From: Croceicoccus bisphenolivorans
Lineage (GTDB): Bacteria > Pseudomonadota > Alphaproteobacteria > Sphingomonadales > Sphingomonadaceae
Assembly (NCBI RefSeq): GCF_001634625.1
Contig: NZ_LRSE01000002.1
Coordinates: 62,001 to 126,000 of the forward strand
Direction of reading: 5' to 3'
DNA length: 64,000 nt
Below are positions 10,471-19,326 of this stretch, piece after piece. The translations under genes and the position numbers were made by a program. The notes below the pieces were generated by a model that was not told the DNA's origin, did not search any database, and saw only the letters and a program-made list of their open reading frames with translations. Positions within the stretch are counted from its first letter, which is position 1; every line of letters starts with the position of its first letter.

Positions 10471-12348
10471 TCAAAGCAGTTTTTCGATCTCGTCCATTGT
10501 CTTGCTGAAATTGGCGACGAAGCTGCGGTAGACGTCGGGCTTGGTCATATCTAGCCCGGCCTTCTTCTTCAGGATGTCGACCGGATAGTCCGATCCGCCC
10601 GCCTTCAGCACGTCGATCATCGCCGTCTGCTCCTTCTTGCCGCCGTTCAGGATCTGCTCGGCAAACCAGGTGCCGGCGGAGATCGAGGTGGCATACTGGA
10701 ACACGTAGTATGCGTCGGAACGGAAGAAGTGGCTGACGTAGGACCATTCGTTGGCGACGTTGTCGGGAAGGATCATCTTCGGCCCATGATAGCGGCGCAG
10801 GATGTCCATGTAGACGGCGTTGAACTTCTCGCCCGACAGGCCTTCGCCGGCTTCGGCCAGTTCGTGGGCTTTCAGCTCGAACTCGGCGAACTGGGTCTGG
10901 CGGAAGAAGGTGCCGCGCGCAGCCTCAAGCTGGGTGCCGAGGTAGAACAGCTTCTCCTCGCGCGTTTTCGCCCGCTGTTGCATGTAGTGGCTGAGAAACA
11001 CTTCGTTCACCGTCGAGGCGATTTCCGCGATGAAGGTCGCGTAGTCGTATGTCTCGTAAGGGTTGTTGGCGCGCGAAAGCAGCGTGTGGATCGCGTGGCC
11101 CCACTCGTGCGCGTAAGTCGACATGGACTCATAGTCCTCGCCTAGGTTCAACAGCAGGTAGGGGTGCACGTCATATGCGCTGCCCTGCATGTAGGCGCCC
11201 GAATCCTTACCGGGGCGAGGGCGCGGATCCATCCACTTCTTGGTCGTCGCATCTGTCAGCAGGTCGACGTATTCCTTGCCGAACGGCTTCAGCGCCTCGA
11301 TCGTGATGGCGCGCATCTGGGGTAGCGTGAACTTGCGGTCCAGCGATACGAGCGGCGGATAGATGTCGTAGTATCCGATGTCGGGCAGGCCGAGGATGCG
11401 GCGGCGCAAATCGAAATAGCGGTGAAGTTCGGGCAGGCCCTTGTTCACTTCCTCCACCAGCGTGCGATAGACTCCTTCGGGAATGTTCGGCCCGTCCAGC
11501 GCCCACGACAGCGTGTTGGGATAGTTGCGCGACTTGGCGCGGAAAACGTCGCCCTTCAGCTTCGCCGCATAGGCAGCGCCCAGCGAATTGCTGAACGCGC
11601 CGTAGCCATCCCAGAATTCCTTGAAGATCAGCTTGCGATCATCGCGGTTCGCGGCGTCGCGGTTAAGCGAGTAGCCCTGATCGTCCAGGCGAATCTCGGT
11701 CCCGTCAGAAAGCTTGACGGTGGGGCGGGGCATGTCCGACGCAGTCAGCTGGCTGCGTACGCTCTCCGGCCCACCCAGCGGGGCGCTGGCCGCCGCAAGC
11801 AGGCTTTCGCCCTGCGTGTCGAGCACGTGATCGGCATTGCGCAGCGTGTCGCGCAGGCCGAAAGCGAACCGCCTCTGCAAGGTGGCGTTGGTGGCGATGA
11901 AGCTCTCCACCTTGTCCTTGCCCAGCGCCAGCACTTCGGGTGCCTGCCACGCCACGGCTTCGCCCAGAGCGGTGAGCAGGTCGCTTGCCTGGCCGACGCG
12001 TTCCTGGTTCTTGCCCACGCGCACATCGGCATCGGCGTTCAGATGCGCGAAGATGTAGACGCGCACCGCGTCCTTCGAGGTTTCGGAAATGTCCACCAGT
12101 GCCTCGGCCATGGCGTCCGCCCCATTGCCGAGCGTCCCCTTGTAGGCGGCGAGGCGGGGCAGGGCATCCAGCGATGCCTTGCGCGCGACCTCCCACGCCG
12201 TCCAGTCGGGGTAGAGCTCGGTCAGGTCCCACTCGCCCATGATTCCGTCGGCTGCCTGCGCAAGTGCGGTGGCGGGGGCGGCGGCAACGCCGGCGAAGGG
12301 TAGAATCGTGCTCATGGCGAGCAAACTACGGCGGTCTGTCTCAAGCAT
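10471..12348 (-). CDS. pepF: Secreted M3 family oligoendopeptidase F
   Basis: Zinc metallopeptidase that cleaves short peptides. The zinc motif HEWGH sits in TYAHEWGHAIHTLLSR, followed at the usual distance by the third ligand region FIAEIASTVNEVF. The 625-residue product begins MLETDRRSLLAMSTILPFAG and continues through an Ala-rich segment to ALAQAAD, a signal peptide with twin arginines that could be Tat-dependent. The frame is open upstream to 12651, but that extension is Arg-rich and has no family match, so the ATG at 12348 is chosen. Canonical PepF enzymes are cytoplasmic, so export here points to periplasmic peptide scavenging. A terminator lies at 10416-10447. Confidence 0.9.
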   Translation of the reverse strand: MLETDRRSLLAMSTILPFAGVAAAPATALAQAADGIMGEWDLTELYPDWTAWEVARKASLDALPRLAAYKGTLGNGADAMAEALVDISETSKDAVRVYIFAHLNADADVRVGKNQERVGQASDLLTALGEAVAWQAPEVLALGKDKVESFIATNATLQRRFAFGLRDTLRNADHVLDTQGESLLAAASAPLGGPESVRSQLTASDMPRPTVKLSDGTEIRLDDQGYSLNRDAANRDDRKLIFKEFWDGYGAFSNSLGAAYAAKLKGDVFRAKSRNYPNTLSWALDGPNIPEGVYRTLVEEVNKGLPELHRYFDLRRRILGLPDIGYYDIYPPLVSLDRKFTLPQMRAITIEALKPFGKEYVDLLTDATTKKWMDPRPRPGKDSGAYMQGSAYDVHPYLLLNLGEDYESMSTYAHEWGHAIHTLLSRANNPYETYDYATFIAEIASTVNEVFLSHYMQQRAKTREEKLFYLGTQLEAARGTFFRQTQFAEFELKAHELAEAGEGLSGEKFNAVYMDILRRYHGPKMILPDNVANEWSYVSHFFRSDAYYVFQYATSISAGTWFAEQILNGGKKEQTAMIDVLKAGGSDYPVDILKKKAGLDMTKPDVYRSFVANFSKTMDEIEKLL

Positions 12349-12503
12349 GCAATCTGTAAGTCCCGATAAAACAAGATGAAAGGCACGCCGATTGCGGCGC
12401 GCGTTCGATGTCACGCACGCTAGACTAGCGGGAGAGGATGACAATGGCCTGAACACGGTTTCTGTCGAAACCAGTTGACCGTTCGTCGATTGGCGGTGAA
12501 GAA

Positions 12504-13955
12504 ATGGCGAAACGTCGCCTTTCGGGGCGGCAGAACAGGAACGACGGGGTCGAATTGCCCGGGCGGGGAACACTGCATCTCTCCGATCCGGGCAGTCGCG
12601 CAATTCGGGGAGCATCGGTTTTGGCATCATCGGAAACGCATGGCAGCACACGGTTCGTGCTGAGCGAGAGCAAGCGGCTCAGGCTGTTCAGCATGACCGT
12701 GTTCTATTTCGCGCAAGGGTTGCCGATCGGTCTTTACCTCACCGCTGTGGCTGCATGGATCTCGCAAAACGGGGCTTCGGCCAGCGATGTCGCGTTCCTC
12801 GTTACCACGACTTACCTGCCATGGAGTTTCAAGTTCTTCGGGGCGGCGTTGATGGACCGCTACACCTACCTCGCCATGGGACGTCGGCGGATATGGCTTA
12901 TCGGGTCGCAGGCGCTGATGGTGATCGGGCTGGTCGTCGCTGCCGCCGCGTCGCCGGGGCCGGGCGATATCGAACTGCTCGCCTATGTCGGGTTCGCGAT
13001 CTTCGTTGGCAGTGCGATGCAGGACGTTGCGGTTGATGGCCTTGCCGTCGATATCCTTCCGGACGAAGAACAGGGCACTGCCAGCGCCTTTATGTTCGCA
13101 GGGCAGGCTTTCGGCATCTCGATCGGTGCGGCGCTCGGCGGGTTCCTGCTGGCCCGCTATGGAACGACAGTGGCATTCCTCGGCTTCCTGCCGCTGGTTG
13201 GCGGGATATTCCTGCTGGCCGTGATCCTGAGAGAGCGGACGGGCGAGAAAATGTTGCCGTGGACGGCGGGGCAGGCGTCGCCCGACGCGGTCAGTATCGA
13301 GCGTGCCAACTGGCTCGGCATCCTCAGGATCACGTTCAAGTCCATGATCAAACGCGATAGCATTATCTACCTGCTTGCCGCCGTTGCCGTGCGTGCGACC
13401 GGTGGCATGTTCGTCGCATTCTGGCCGCTTTACGCGACGAAGGAGGCGGGCTGGTCGACCGAGGACTATTCGGCGATGGCCGCAACGCTGGGCCTGATCA
13501 TCGCGGCCTTCGGCATGGGGGCGGGCGCATTCCTGAATGCAAAGTTCGGCCCGCGCCGCTCCTCGGTCTTTTCAGCGGGCATGTACGTGGTACTGGCCTC
13601 GCTGTTCCTGATCTGGCCGGAAATGGGCCTGATCTGGGCGGGCTTCATCTTCCTCTACATGCTGACAGACACGACCAGCCTGCTCTATTCGATCTGCACC
13701 AACCCGATCCGCATGCGCCTTTCCGACAAGCGCGTCGCGGCCACGCAGTTCACGATCTACAATTCGTTGTCCAACCTGCCGGTACCGGCGGGGGCATGGA
13801 TACTGGCCTACACCACCGATCTTGGCGGCAGGCCCGCATCGATGACGACGGTGATCGGCCTTGCCATCTTCGGAATGATCGCACTGTCGCTGCTGCGCAT
13901 CGGCAACGTGGTTGACGAACACCCAGAAGACGACATGACGCCTCGTATGGATTGA
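12504..13955 (+). CDS. MFS permease, AmpG-like
   Basis: A 12-helix major facilitator, up to 483 residues. The conserved part starts near FSMTVFYFAQGLPIGLYL (about residue 62 of the longest frame) and includes SFKFFGAALMDRYTYLAMGRRR, the MFS loop 2-3 signature, and SAMQDVAVDGLAVDILP, the segment shared with AmpG muropeptide permeases and acetyl-CoA transporters. The first 50 residues are polar and probably not translated; alternative starts around 12619-12660 (TTG or GTG) fit better but cannot be decided. A second AmpG-like gene is at 29867. The substrate is uncertain: anhydromuropeptides or another solute. Confidence 0.82.
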   Translation: MAKRRLSGRQNRNDGVELPGRGTLHLSDPGSRAIRGASVLASSETHGSTRFVLSESKRLRLFSMTVFYFAQGLPIGLYLTAVAAWISQNGASASDVAFLVTTTYLPWSFKFFGAALMDRYTYLAMGRRRIWLIGSQALMVIGLVVAAAASPGPGDIELLAYVGFAIFVGSAMQDVAVDGLAVDILPDEEQGTASAFMFAGQAFGISIGAALGGFLLARYGTTVAFLGFLPLVGGIFLLAVILRERTGEKMLPWTAGQASPDAVSIERANWLGILRITFKSMIKRDSIIYLLAAVAVRATGGMFVAFWPLYATKEAGWSTEDYSAMAATLGLIIAAFGMGAGAFLNAKFGPRRSSVFSAGMYVVLASLFLIWPEMGLIWAGFIFLYMLTDTTSLLYSICTNPIRMRLSDKRVAATQFTIYNSLSNLPVPAGAWILAYTTDLGGRPASMTTVIGLAIFGMIALSLLRIGNVVDEHPEDDMTPRMD

Positions 13956-14015
13956 GGGTGCCCAGACCTTCGACGACAAGGCACTTCAGTATCACGCGCT
14001 GGACGATAGCGCCGT

Positions 14016-15638
14016 TCAGCCCCCACCCATCGTGCGCGTGCCGAGCGGCTTGCCGCCGGCATCGTCGACGGCCATCCGGCCCGTCTGCTCCTTGCCGACC
14101 TGATCGGCCCATTCGATCTGGTATAGATCGAAACGCCGGTCGGCGAGGTTGCGCACCGTTCCTTCCGCCCGTGCCCATGACAGGTCGGCAAGGTTGATGT
14201 CGCTGATCGTCAGGGTTTCGACGTTCTCGCTCGCCTCTGCCGCGATGCCGTCGCGCGCGAAGGGGAAGTCGCATGGCGTGAGGATGCAGGATTGGGCGTA
14301 CTGGATGTCCATGTTGCCCACGTTCGGCAGGTTGCCGACATTGCCGCTCATCACCACGAAACACTGGTTCTCGATCGCACGCGCCTGCGCGCAATAGCGA
14401 ACGCGCATATAGCCCTGCCGACTGTCGGTGCAGAACGGCACGAAGATGATCCGCGCGCCTTCGTCGACAAGCCGGCGAGCGAGTTCGGGAAATTCGCTGT
14501 CGTAGCAGATGAGCACGCCGATCGGTCCGCAGTCGGTCTGGATCGCGTCGATCGAATCGCCGCCCTTGATGTTCCACCAGTATGCCTCGTTCGGCGTGGC
14601 GTGGATCTTCTCCTGTTCGTGGATCGAACCGTCGCGCAGGCAGATGTAGGCCACGTTATGGATGTCGCCGTCATCCATCCGCGTCGGGTGCGAACCGCCG
14701 ATAATGTTGATGTTGTATTCCAGCGCCATTTTCGACAGCGCGGTACGGATGCGCGGCGTATAGGCCGAAAGCGCCTCGATCGATTCCTGGCTGCTCAGCT
14801 CCTGGTCCGCGAAGGATAGGAGGGGGAGGGTGAAGAGTTCCGGGAAGAGGATGAAGTCCGCTTCGTAATCGGCTGCAACGTCGACGAAGTATTCGACACC
14901 CTTCATGAACTCTTCGTAGCTTTCGACTGCGCGGGCCTGCAGCTGGCAGGTAGCGATGCGCACGCTTTCCACATTGCGTGGTACGCGGAACTTCTTGGGC
15001 TGGTCGGTATCGACATAGGGGTTGCGCCAGACCATGTGGACGGCGTTGGACTTCGATTTCTTGTCCTCGGCCAAGTACCCTTCGAGGATGCCGATCGGCT
15101 CGAACCCGTTGGCCAGCTGGAAACGCAGGACGGGGTCGTGAATCTTCCCCTCGACCACCTTGTCCAGATAATCCTGCGGTCCGGTCACCTTGCGCCGGTT
15201 ACGGGTGTAGTTCGGCATCCGGCCGCCGAAGACGATGCCCGAAAGCTCCAGCCGTTCGGCCAGTGCGCGGCGTTCCTCGTAAAGGCGGCGACCGATGCGC
15301 GTGCCGCGCACTTTCGGATCGACGCACATTTCGTAGCCGTAAAGCCAGTCGCCATTGGGCATATGGCGTGAACCGAAGCCGTTGCCGGTGATCTCGTCCC
15401 AGGTATGCGGGCGCATCGCCATGCCCTTGGCCACGCGCATCGTGGCGCAATAGCCGACGACCTTGCCGTCCAGTTTCGCGACAAAGCATCCTTCGGGGTA
15501 ATTGTTCATCTGCCCGCGAATCTCGCCATAGGTATAGGCGGGCATGTCGTCATACGCGCGGCGCACCAGCGCGGCGATGGCGGACACGTCCTTGGGCTTC
15601 GCCTGGCGCACTTCAAGGCGCGCTTGCGTATTGGCCAT
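14016..15638 (-). CDS. Fused GNAT acetyltransferase / carbon-nitrogen hydrolase
   Basis: A 540-residue two-domain protein. Residues about 8-200 are a GNAT N-acetyltransferase fold with the acetyl-CoA loop region VDPKVRGTRIGRRLYEERR. Residues about 225-510 are a nitrilase-superfamily domain with the complete catalytic triad: Glu in LFPELFTLP, Lys in HEQEKIHATP, and Cys in VLICYDSEFPELARR. A second Glu (NEAYWW region) is also present. The family is known as a bifunctional GNAT/carbon-nitrogen hydrolase, but its substrate is not established; an amidase-plus-acetyltransferase cycle on an amine or amide is an inference. It stands alone between an MFS gene and icd. Confidence 0.9.
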   Translation of the reverse strand: MANTQARLEVRQAKPKDVSAIAALVRRAYDDMPAYTYGEIRGQMNNYPEGCFVAKLDGKVVGYCATMRVAKGMAMRPHTWDEITGNGFGSRHMPNGDWLYGYEMCVDPKVRGTRIGRRLYEERRALAERLELSGIVFGGRMPNYTRNRRKVTGPQDYLDKVVEGKIHDPVLRFQLANGFEPIGILEGYLAEDKKSKSNAVHMVWRNPYVDTDQPKKFRVPRNVESVRIATCQLQARAVESYEEFMKGVEYFVDVAADYEADFILFPELFTLPLLSFADQELSSQESIEALSAYTPRIRTALSKMALEYNINIIGGSHPTRMDDGDIHNVAYICLRDGSIHEQEKIHATPNEAYWWNIKGGDSIDAIQTDCGPIGVLICYDSEFPELARRLVDEGARIIFVPFCTDSRQGYMRVRYCAQARAIENQCFVVMSGNVGNLPNVGNMDIQYAQSCILTPCDFPFARDGIAAEASENVETLTISDINLADLSWARAEGTVRNLADRRFDLYQIEWADQVGKEQTGRMAVDDAGGKPLGTRTMGGG

Positions 15639-15743
15639 GTTCAGATCAGCTCCGGTGAATTTGTCTCAAGTGGTCGGATCCCGGTTCGACGAACGCGCCG
15701 GGCGCGGGCATGTTCCGTTCGATACCCTGCCTGTCCGGAAACG

Positions 15744-15781
15744 AAAACACCGGCCGCGCCTTGCGGGCGGGCCGGTGTTTC
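15744..15781 (-). terminator. Terminator after icd (possibly bidirectional)
   Basis: An 11-bp perfect stem (15745-15755 with 15770-15780) around a 14-base loop, followed on the minus strand by a T-rich tract. It lies 42 bases beyond the icd stop. The stem ends in AAA/TTT, so it could act on either strand. Confidence 0.7.
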
Positions 15782-15822
15782 GATTTCTTCGCGTCAGTTG
15801 CGAAAAGGATGGGCCACCCGGC

Positions 15823-17049
15823 TTACGCCCAGGCAGCCATTTCCTTTTCCAGGCCTTCGACGATGGCTTCGAAGAACTGCTCGGTCGTCATCCAGTCCTG
15901 CGACGGGCCGATCAGGAGCGCGAGGTCCTTCGTCATCTTGCCGTCCTCGACGCATTTGATGCAGACGCGCTCAAGCGTTTCGGCAAACTTCACGACGTCG
16001 GGCGTGTTGTCGAACTTGCCGCGATACATCAGGCCGCGCGTCCACGCGAAGATCGATGCGATCGGGTTGGTCGACGTCGCCTTGCCCTGCTGGTGCTGGC
16101 GGTAGTGGCGGGTGACGGTGCCGTGCGCGGCTTCGGCTTCGACGGTCTTGCCGTCGGGCGCCATGAGGACCGAGGTCATCAGGCCCAGCGAGCCGTAGCC
16201 CTGCGCAACCGTATCAGACTGCACGTCGCCGTCGTAGTTCTTGCAGGCCCAGACGAACTTGCCGCTCCACTTCAGGGCCGATGCGACCATGTCGTCGATC
16301 AGGCGGTGTTCGTAGTGAATGCCGGCTTCCTTGAACTTCTCGGCGAAACCTTCGGTATCGAACACTTCCTGGAACAGATCCTTGAAGCGACCGTCATAGG
16401 CCTTCATGATGGTGTTCTTGGTCGACAGGTAGACCGGCCACTTCAGGCCAAGGCCGTAGTTGAACGAGGCGCGCGCGAAGTCGCGGATCGATTCGTCGAG
16501 GTTGTACATCGCCATTGCGACGCCCGGTGCCGGGAACTTGAAGACTTCGAGGTCGAGGTCGTTCTGGCCGTCTTCGGAATCGAAGACGAGGCGCAGCGTG
16601 CCCTTGCCGGGGATCAGCGTGTCGGTGGCGCGATACTGGTCGCCAAAGGCGTGACGGCCGACGACGATGGGGTCGGTCCAGCCCGGAACGAGGCGCGGCA
16701 CGTTGTCGATGACGATCGGTTCACGGAAGACAACGCCGCCAAGAATGTTGCGGATCGTGCCGTTGGGCGAACGCCACATTTTCTTGAGGTTGAACTCTTC
16801 CACGCGGGCTTCGTCCGGCGTGATCGTGGCGCACTTCACGCCGACGCCGCATTCCTTGATCGCGTTGGCGGCGTCGACGGTGATCTGGTCGTCCGTCTCG
16901 TCGCGCTTCTCGACAGAGAGGTCGTAGTACTTCAGATTGATGTCGAGATAGGGCAGGATCAGGCGTTCGCGAATCCACTGCCAGATGATGCGGGTCATTT
17001 CATCGCCGTCGATCTCGACGACCGGGTTCGCTACCTTGATCTTCTGCAT
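15823..17049 (-). CDS. icd: NADP-dependent isocitrate dehydrogenase (homodimeric)
   Basis: Converts isocitrate to 2-oxoglutarate and CO2 with NADP+ in the TCA cycle. The 408-residue protein is of the eukaryote-like short dimeric type: [20 protein letters not shown] at the N-terminus, substrate-binding [12 protein letters not shown], a [12 protein letters not shown] segment, the metal-binding DDMVASALK region, the conserved [20 protein letters not shown], and the nucleotide-binding [12 protein letters not shown]. It starts at the ATG at 17049 and is followed by a strong terminator. It is monocistronic, next to tRNA-Val. Confidence 0.96.
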   Translation of the reverse strand: MQKIKVANPVVEIDGDEMTRIIWQWIRERLILPYLDINLKYYDLSVEKRDETDDQITVDAANAIKECGVGVKCATITPDEARVEEFNLKKMWRSPNGTIRNILGGVVFREPIVIDNVPRLVPGWTDPIVVGRHAFGDQYRATDTLIPGKGTLRLVFDSEDGQNDLDLEVFKFPAPGVAMAMYNLDESIRDFARASFNYGLGLKWPVYLSTKNTIMKAYDGRFKDLFQEVFDTEGFAEKFKEAGIHYEHRLIDDMVASALKWSGKFVWACKNYDGDVQSDTVAQGYGSLGLMTSVLMAPDGKTVEAEAAHGTVTRHYRQHQQGKATSTNPIASIFAWTRGLMYRGKFDNTPDVVKFAETLERVCIKCVEDGKMTKDLALLIGPSQDWMTTEQFFEAIVEGLEKEMAAWA

Positions 17050-17252
17050 GGGCTTCCTGTCTCTGGTCTGGGTCTAAGAGGGAGGGCGCGCCACGGATGC
17101 AGCGCGCGGGAACTTTCGGGCGCGTCTTAGCAAAGCGATGCGCAAGCGCAAGGCGCCACCTTGTACCTTCGGTCGGGCGCAAGGCCTCGGAAACGGTCGG
17201 GGCGGGCCTGCCAGCGCAAAATATCGTCAGTTTTGCGGGAAGTTAGCGCCGA

Positions 17253-17327
17253 TGGTGGGCGTAGGAAGGATTGAACTTCCGACCCCTACGATGTCAACAT
17301 AGTGCTCTACCACTGAGCTATACGCCC
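17253..17327 (-). tRNA. tRNA-Val(GAC)
   Basis: A complete cloverleaf reads on the minus strand: acceptor GGGCGTA/TACGCCC, D-arm GCTC/GAGC, anticodon stem CTATG/CGTAG around loop TTGACAT (anticodon GAC at 17293-17295), T-arm GGAAG-TTCAATC-CTTCC. The discriminator A is followed by an encoded CCA. It is 75 nt including CCA. Confidence 0.96.
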
Positions 17328-17460
17328 ACACCATCGGTCCGCTAAAGCCGGTGCATCGTTGCTTCCGGCTGGCAGGCGCTGCCCAATAGCGACAGGTTGC
17401 ATGCTGGGCAAGACCCGTTTCGCGGCCACTTGAAAAAAGTCGCGTGCCGGCGGTGCGGCG

Positions 17461-17838
17461 CTAGAGGTTTGCGTTCGCCATGCTGCTGTCGAACAGCCGT
17501 TCGACCTCCAGCACCAGATCGCGCAGGTGAAACGGTTTCGACAGAACCTTGGCCTGCGGCGCTTCGCGGCTGGCCTTCATCGTCACGGCGGCAAAGCCGG
17601 TAATGAACATGACTTTCGTTGTCGGTGAAACCTGCGAGCAGCGCTGCGCCAGTTCGATACCGTCCATTTCCGGCATCACGATGTCGGAAAGCAGCAGGTC
17701 GAAATGTTCTTCGGTCAGAAGCGGGAGTGCGTGCGTTCCGCGATCGACGGCAACCACCTCGTACCCGGCGTTTTCAAGCGCGCGGGCAAGGTAGGTGCGC
17801 ATCGAATCTTCGTCTTCTGCCAACAGGATGCGAATCAT
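17461..17838 (-). CDS. cpdR: Single-domain response regulator CpdR
   Basis: A 125-residue stand-alone receiver. It starts MIRILLAEDEDSMRTYLARAL, has the acidic pocket EDED, the phospho-acceptor Asp52 in LLSDIVMPEMDGIELA, the Thr in MFITGFAAV, and the KPFHLRDLVLEVERLF C-terminal helix; this pattern is close to Caulobacter CpdR. CpdR, when dephosphorylated, delivers substrates to ClpXP at the cell pole, and it is phosphorylated through CckA-ChpT. cckA is in the same window. The longer frame up to 17931 lacks family similarity, so the ATG at 17838 is used. No output domain is present. Confidence 0.9.
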   Translation of the reverse strand: MIRILLAEDEDSMRTYLARALENAGYEVVAVDRGTHALPLLTEEHFDLLLSDIVMPEMDGIELAQRCSQVSPTTKVMFITGFAAVTMKASREAPQAKVLSKPFHLRDLVLEVERLFDSSMANANL

Positions 17839-18068
17839 GTCTTCCTCAATAACCCTGGCGTCCGTGTCCCCGAAACCCGCATAGCGCGGGCTGTGGAAGC
17901 CTTGCGCCGAACTCCCGATCCTGTCGGGCATTCAGCAGCTTGCATCGATACGAATATAACAAATTTCCTTAATTTCTGCACCAATCGCAGCGCTGTGCAC
18001 CTTTGATACAGGCGCAACGCGGGCGTGGGCATTGACGCGCTTACGCTTGCGGTCCAGCGTGACCGGCG

Positions 18069-19064
18069 ATGAACGATCGGCGGTCCGACCAGAGCCTGGA
18101 TGCCACACGCGGTTCGAACGGCACGCGCGCGGCGGGGCTGGTTTCGGGCGGATCGATTCCCGGACTTTCGCGACCGGCCTTCACCTTGCAGCGGCCCGCC
18201 GCCCTGCAAATCCCGGTCCTGATCGCGGTGCCGCATGCTGGGCGGGCCTATCCGCCGGAATTGCTTGCCCGCATGCGCTTTCCCGATGCCACGCCGCTCC
18301 GGCTTGAGGATCGCTTTGTTGACGAAGTTGCGCGGCAGGCGGCTACCCGGTGCGGTGCGGCGTTGCTGGTGGCCCATGCACCACGCGCGATGATCGACCT
18401 CAATCGCGATCCGCTTGATCTCGATCTCGGCATGTTCACCGCTGGTGAGGACGAGAAGAAGGCGATGCGACTCAAGATGCCGCAGGGCGGAACGCAAAGC
18501 GCGCGGTCCATGCGGGGGCTGGGCCTGTTTCCGCGCCGCATTTCGGGCATGGGAGAGTTGTGGCGCGCGCCGATGCAACCGATAGAGGCCAGCCGCCGCA
18601 TCGCTGCTGTCCACTCCCCTTATCACGATGCCCTTGCCGGCGAACTAGGCGACATATGCGCAGCATGGGGCGGGGCGCTGCTGCTCGATCTCCATTCCAT
18701 GCCCGACCTGCCAGCCCGCAGCGGCGGTCTGGCACCGGCCACGCACGTGCTTGGCGACAGGTTCGGTGCAAGTTGCGCGCGTCCGATCGTGGATGCTGGA
18801 TTGGGTACGCTCCATTTCGCGGGTGCCGAAGCAGCCTATAACCGGCCTTATGCCGGTGGTTACGTGCTGGACCGGCACGGCGTGCCGAGGCGGGGGATCA
18901 ACGCGGTGCAGCTGGAACTGGCGCGCAGCCTCTATCTCGATGACCGGCTGGACAGGCCGGGCGATGGGGTGGAGGCGCAGGCGCGCATCGTCGCCGACGC
19001 GGCAATCGCCATGGCGGAAGCGCTGACGGGTAGCGAATCGGACTGGGCGCAAGCCGCCGAATAG
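18069..19064 (+). CDS. N-formylglutamate amidohydrolase family protein
   Basis: A 331-residue hydrolase of the FGase family, which releases formate from N-formyl-glutamate at the end of one histidine-degradation route. Visible motifs are VLIAVPHAGRAYP with its His, RLEDRFVDEVARQA, RAMIDLNRDPLDLD, and the metal-site region LLLDLHSMPDLP. No other hut genes are nearby, so the role may be a more general formyl-amino-acid hydrolase. The N-terminal 40 residues are low-complexity and Ser/Gly/Arg-rich; a later start is possible. Confidence 0.85.
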   Translation: MNDRRSDQSLDATRGSNGTRAAGLVSGGSIPGLSRPAFTLQRPAALQIPVLIAVPHAGRAYPPELLARMRFPDATPLRLEDRFVDEVARQAATRCGAALLVAHAPRAMIDLNRDPLDLDLGMFTAGEDEKKAMRLKMPQGGTQSARSMRGLGLFPRRISGMGELWRAPMQPIEASRRIAAVHSPYHDALAGELGDICAAWGGALLLDLHSMPDLPARSGGLAPATHVLGDRFGASCARPIVDAGLGTLHFAGAEAAYNRPYAGGYVLDRHGVPRRGINAVQLELARSLYLDDRLDRPGDGVEAQARIVADAAIAMAEALTGSESDWAQAAE

Positions 19065-19119
19065 AGCGAGGGCGCAGCCACGGCATTGCGGCGCGGAGAG
19101 TGACCCGCCGGATACCAAA

Positions 19120-19151
19120 TAAAAAACCACCCCGTGCGAACACGGGGTGGT
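19120..19151 (-). terminator. Strong intrinsic terminator
   Basis: An 11-bp perfect stem (ACCACCCCGTG/CACGGGGTGGT) with a four-base TTCG loop and six Ts, all on the minus strand. It ends the sRNA candidate and would also stop read-through from sapC. Confidence 0.88.
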
Positions 19152-19222
19152 CAAGGTTCAGGGAGGTTGACGCACGCTAATGCGCCACTCCGACCGGGCC
19201 ATGAGGGAAGCCGCGACCGGAT
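19120..19222 (-). ncRNA. Candidate trans-acting small RNA with own promoter and terminator
   Basis: On the minus strand a sigma70-like promoter (TTGCAA at 19252-19257, 17-base spacer, TATTTA at 19229-19234) is followed by about 100 bases with no reading frame and then a strong intrinsic terminator (11-bp perfect stem 19126-19136 with 19141-19151, TTCG-type loop, six Ts). Within the predicted transcript a hairpin (GGCGCA/TGCGTC) precedes an unpaired stretch containing CCTCCC (19161-19166, minus strand), an anti-Shine-Dalgarno-like seed. This layout matches known alphaproteobacterial sRNAs such as the CcsR/alpha-r14 groups, but no sequence family was recognised. It could instead be the 3' UTR of sapC. 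Confidence 0.5.
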
Positions 19223-19326
19223 AAGAGATAAATAGGCCAACATTCCGCCTGTTGCAAGAGTGCATCAGGTAGAATTTTTTTATTTCAGGCCTTGTTTATC
19301 GCAATCGGTCGCGAATTTCCCTGAAA

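Noticed and set aside
15544-17130. 528-codon plus-strand frame opposite icd
   Set aside because: Antisense to a well-supported gene, crossing its terminator.
19120-19257. 6S RNA or signal-recognition-particle RNA identity for the sRNA candidate
   Set aside because: No SRP GGAAGCAGCC-type loop and no long bubble helix of 6S; the predicted length (about 100) does not fit 6S.
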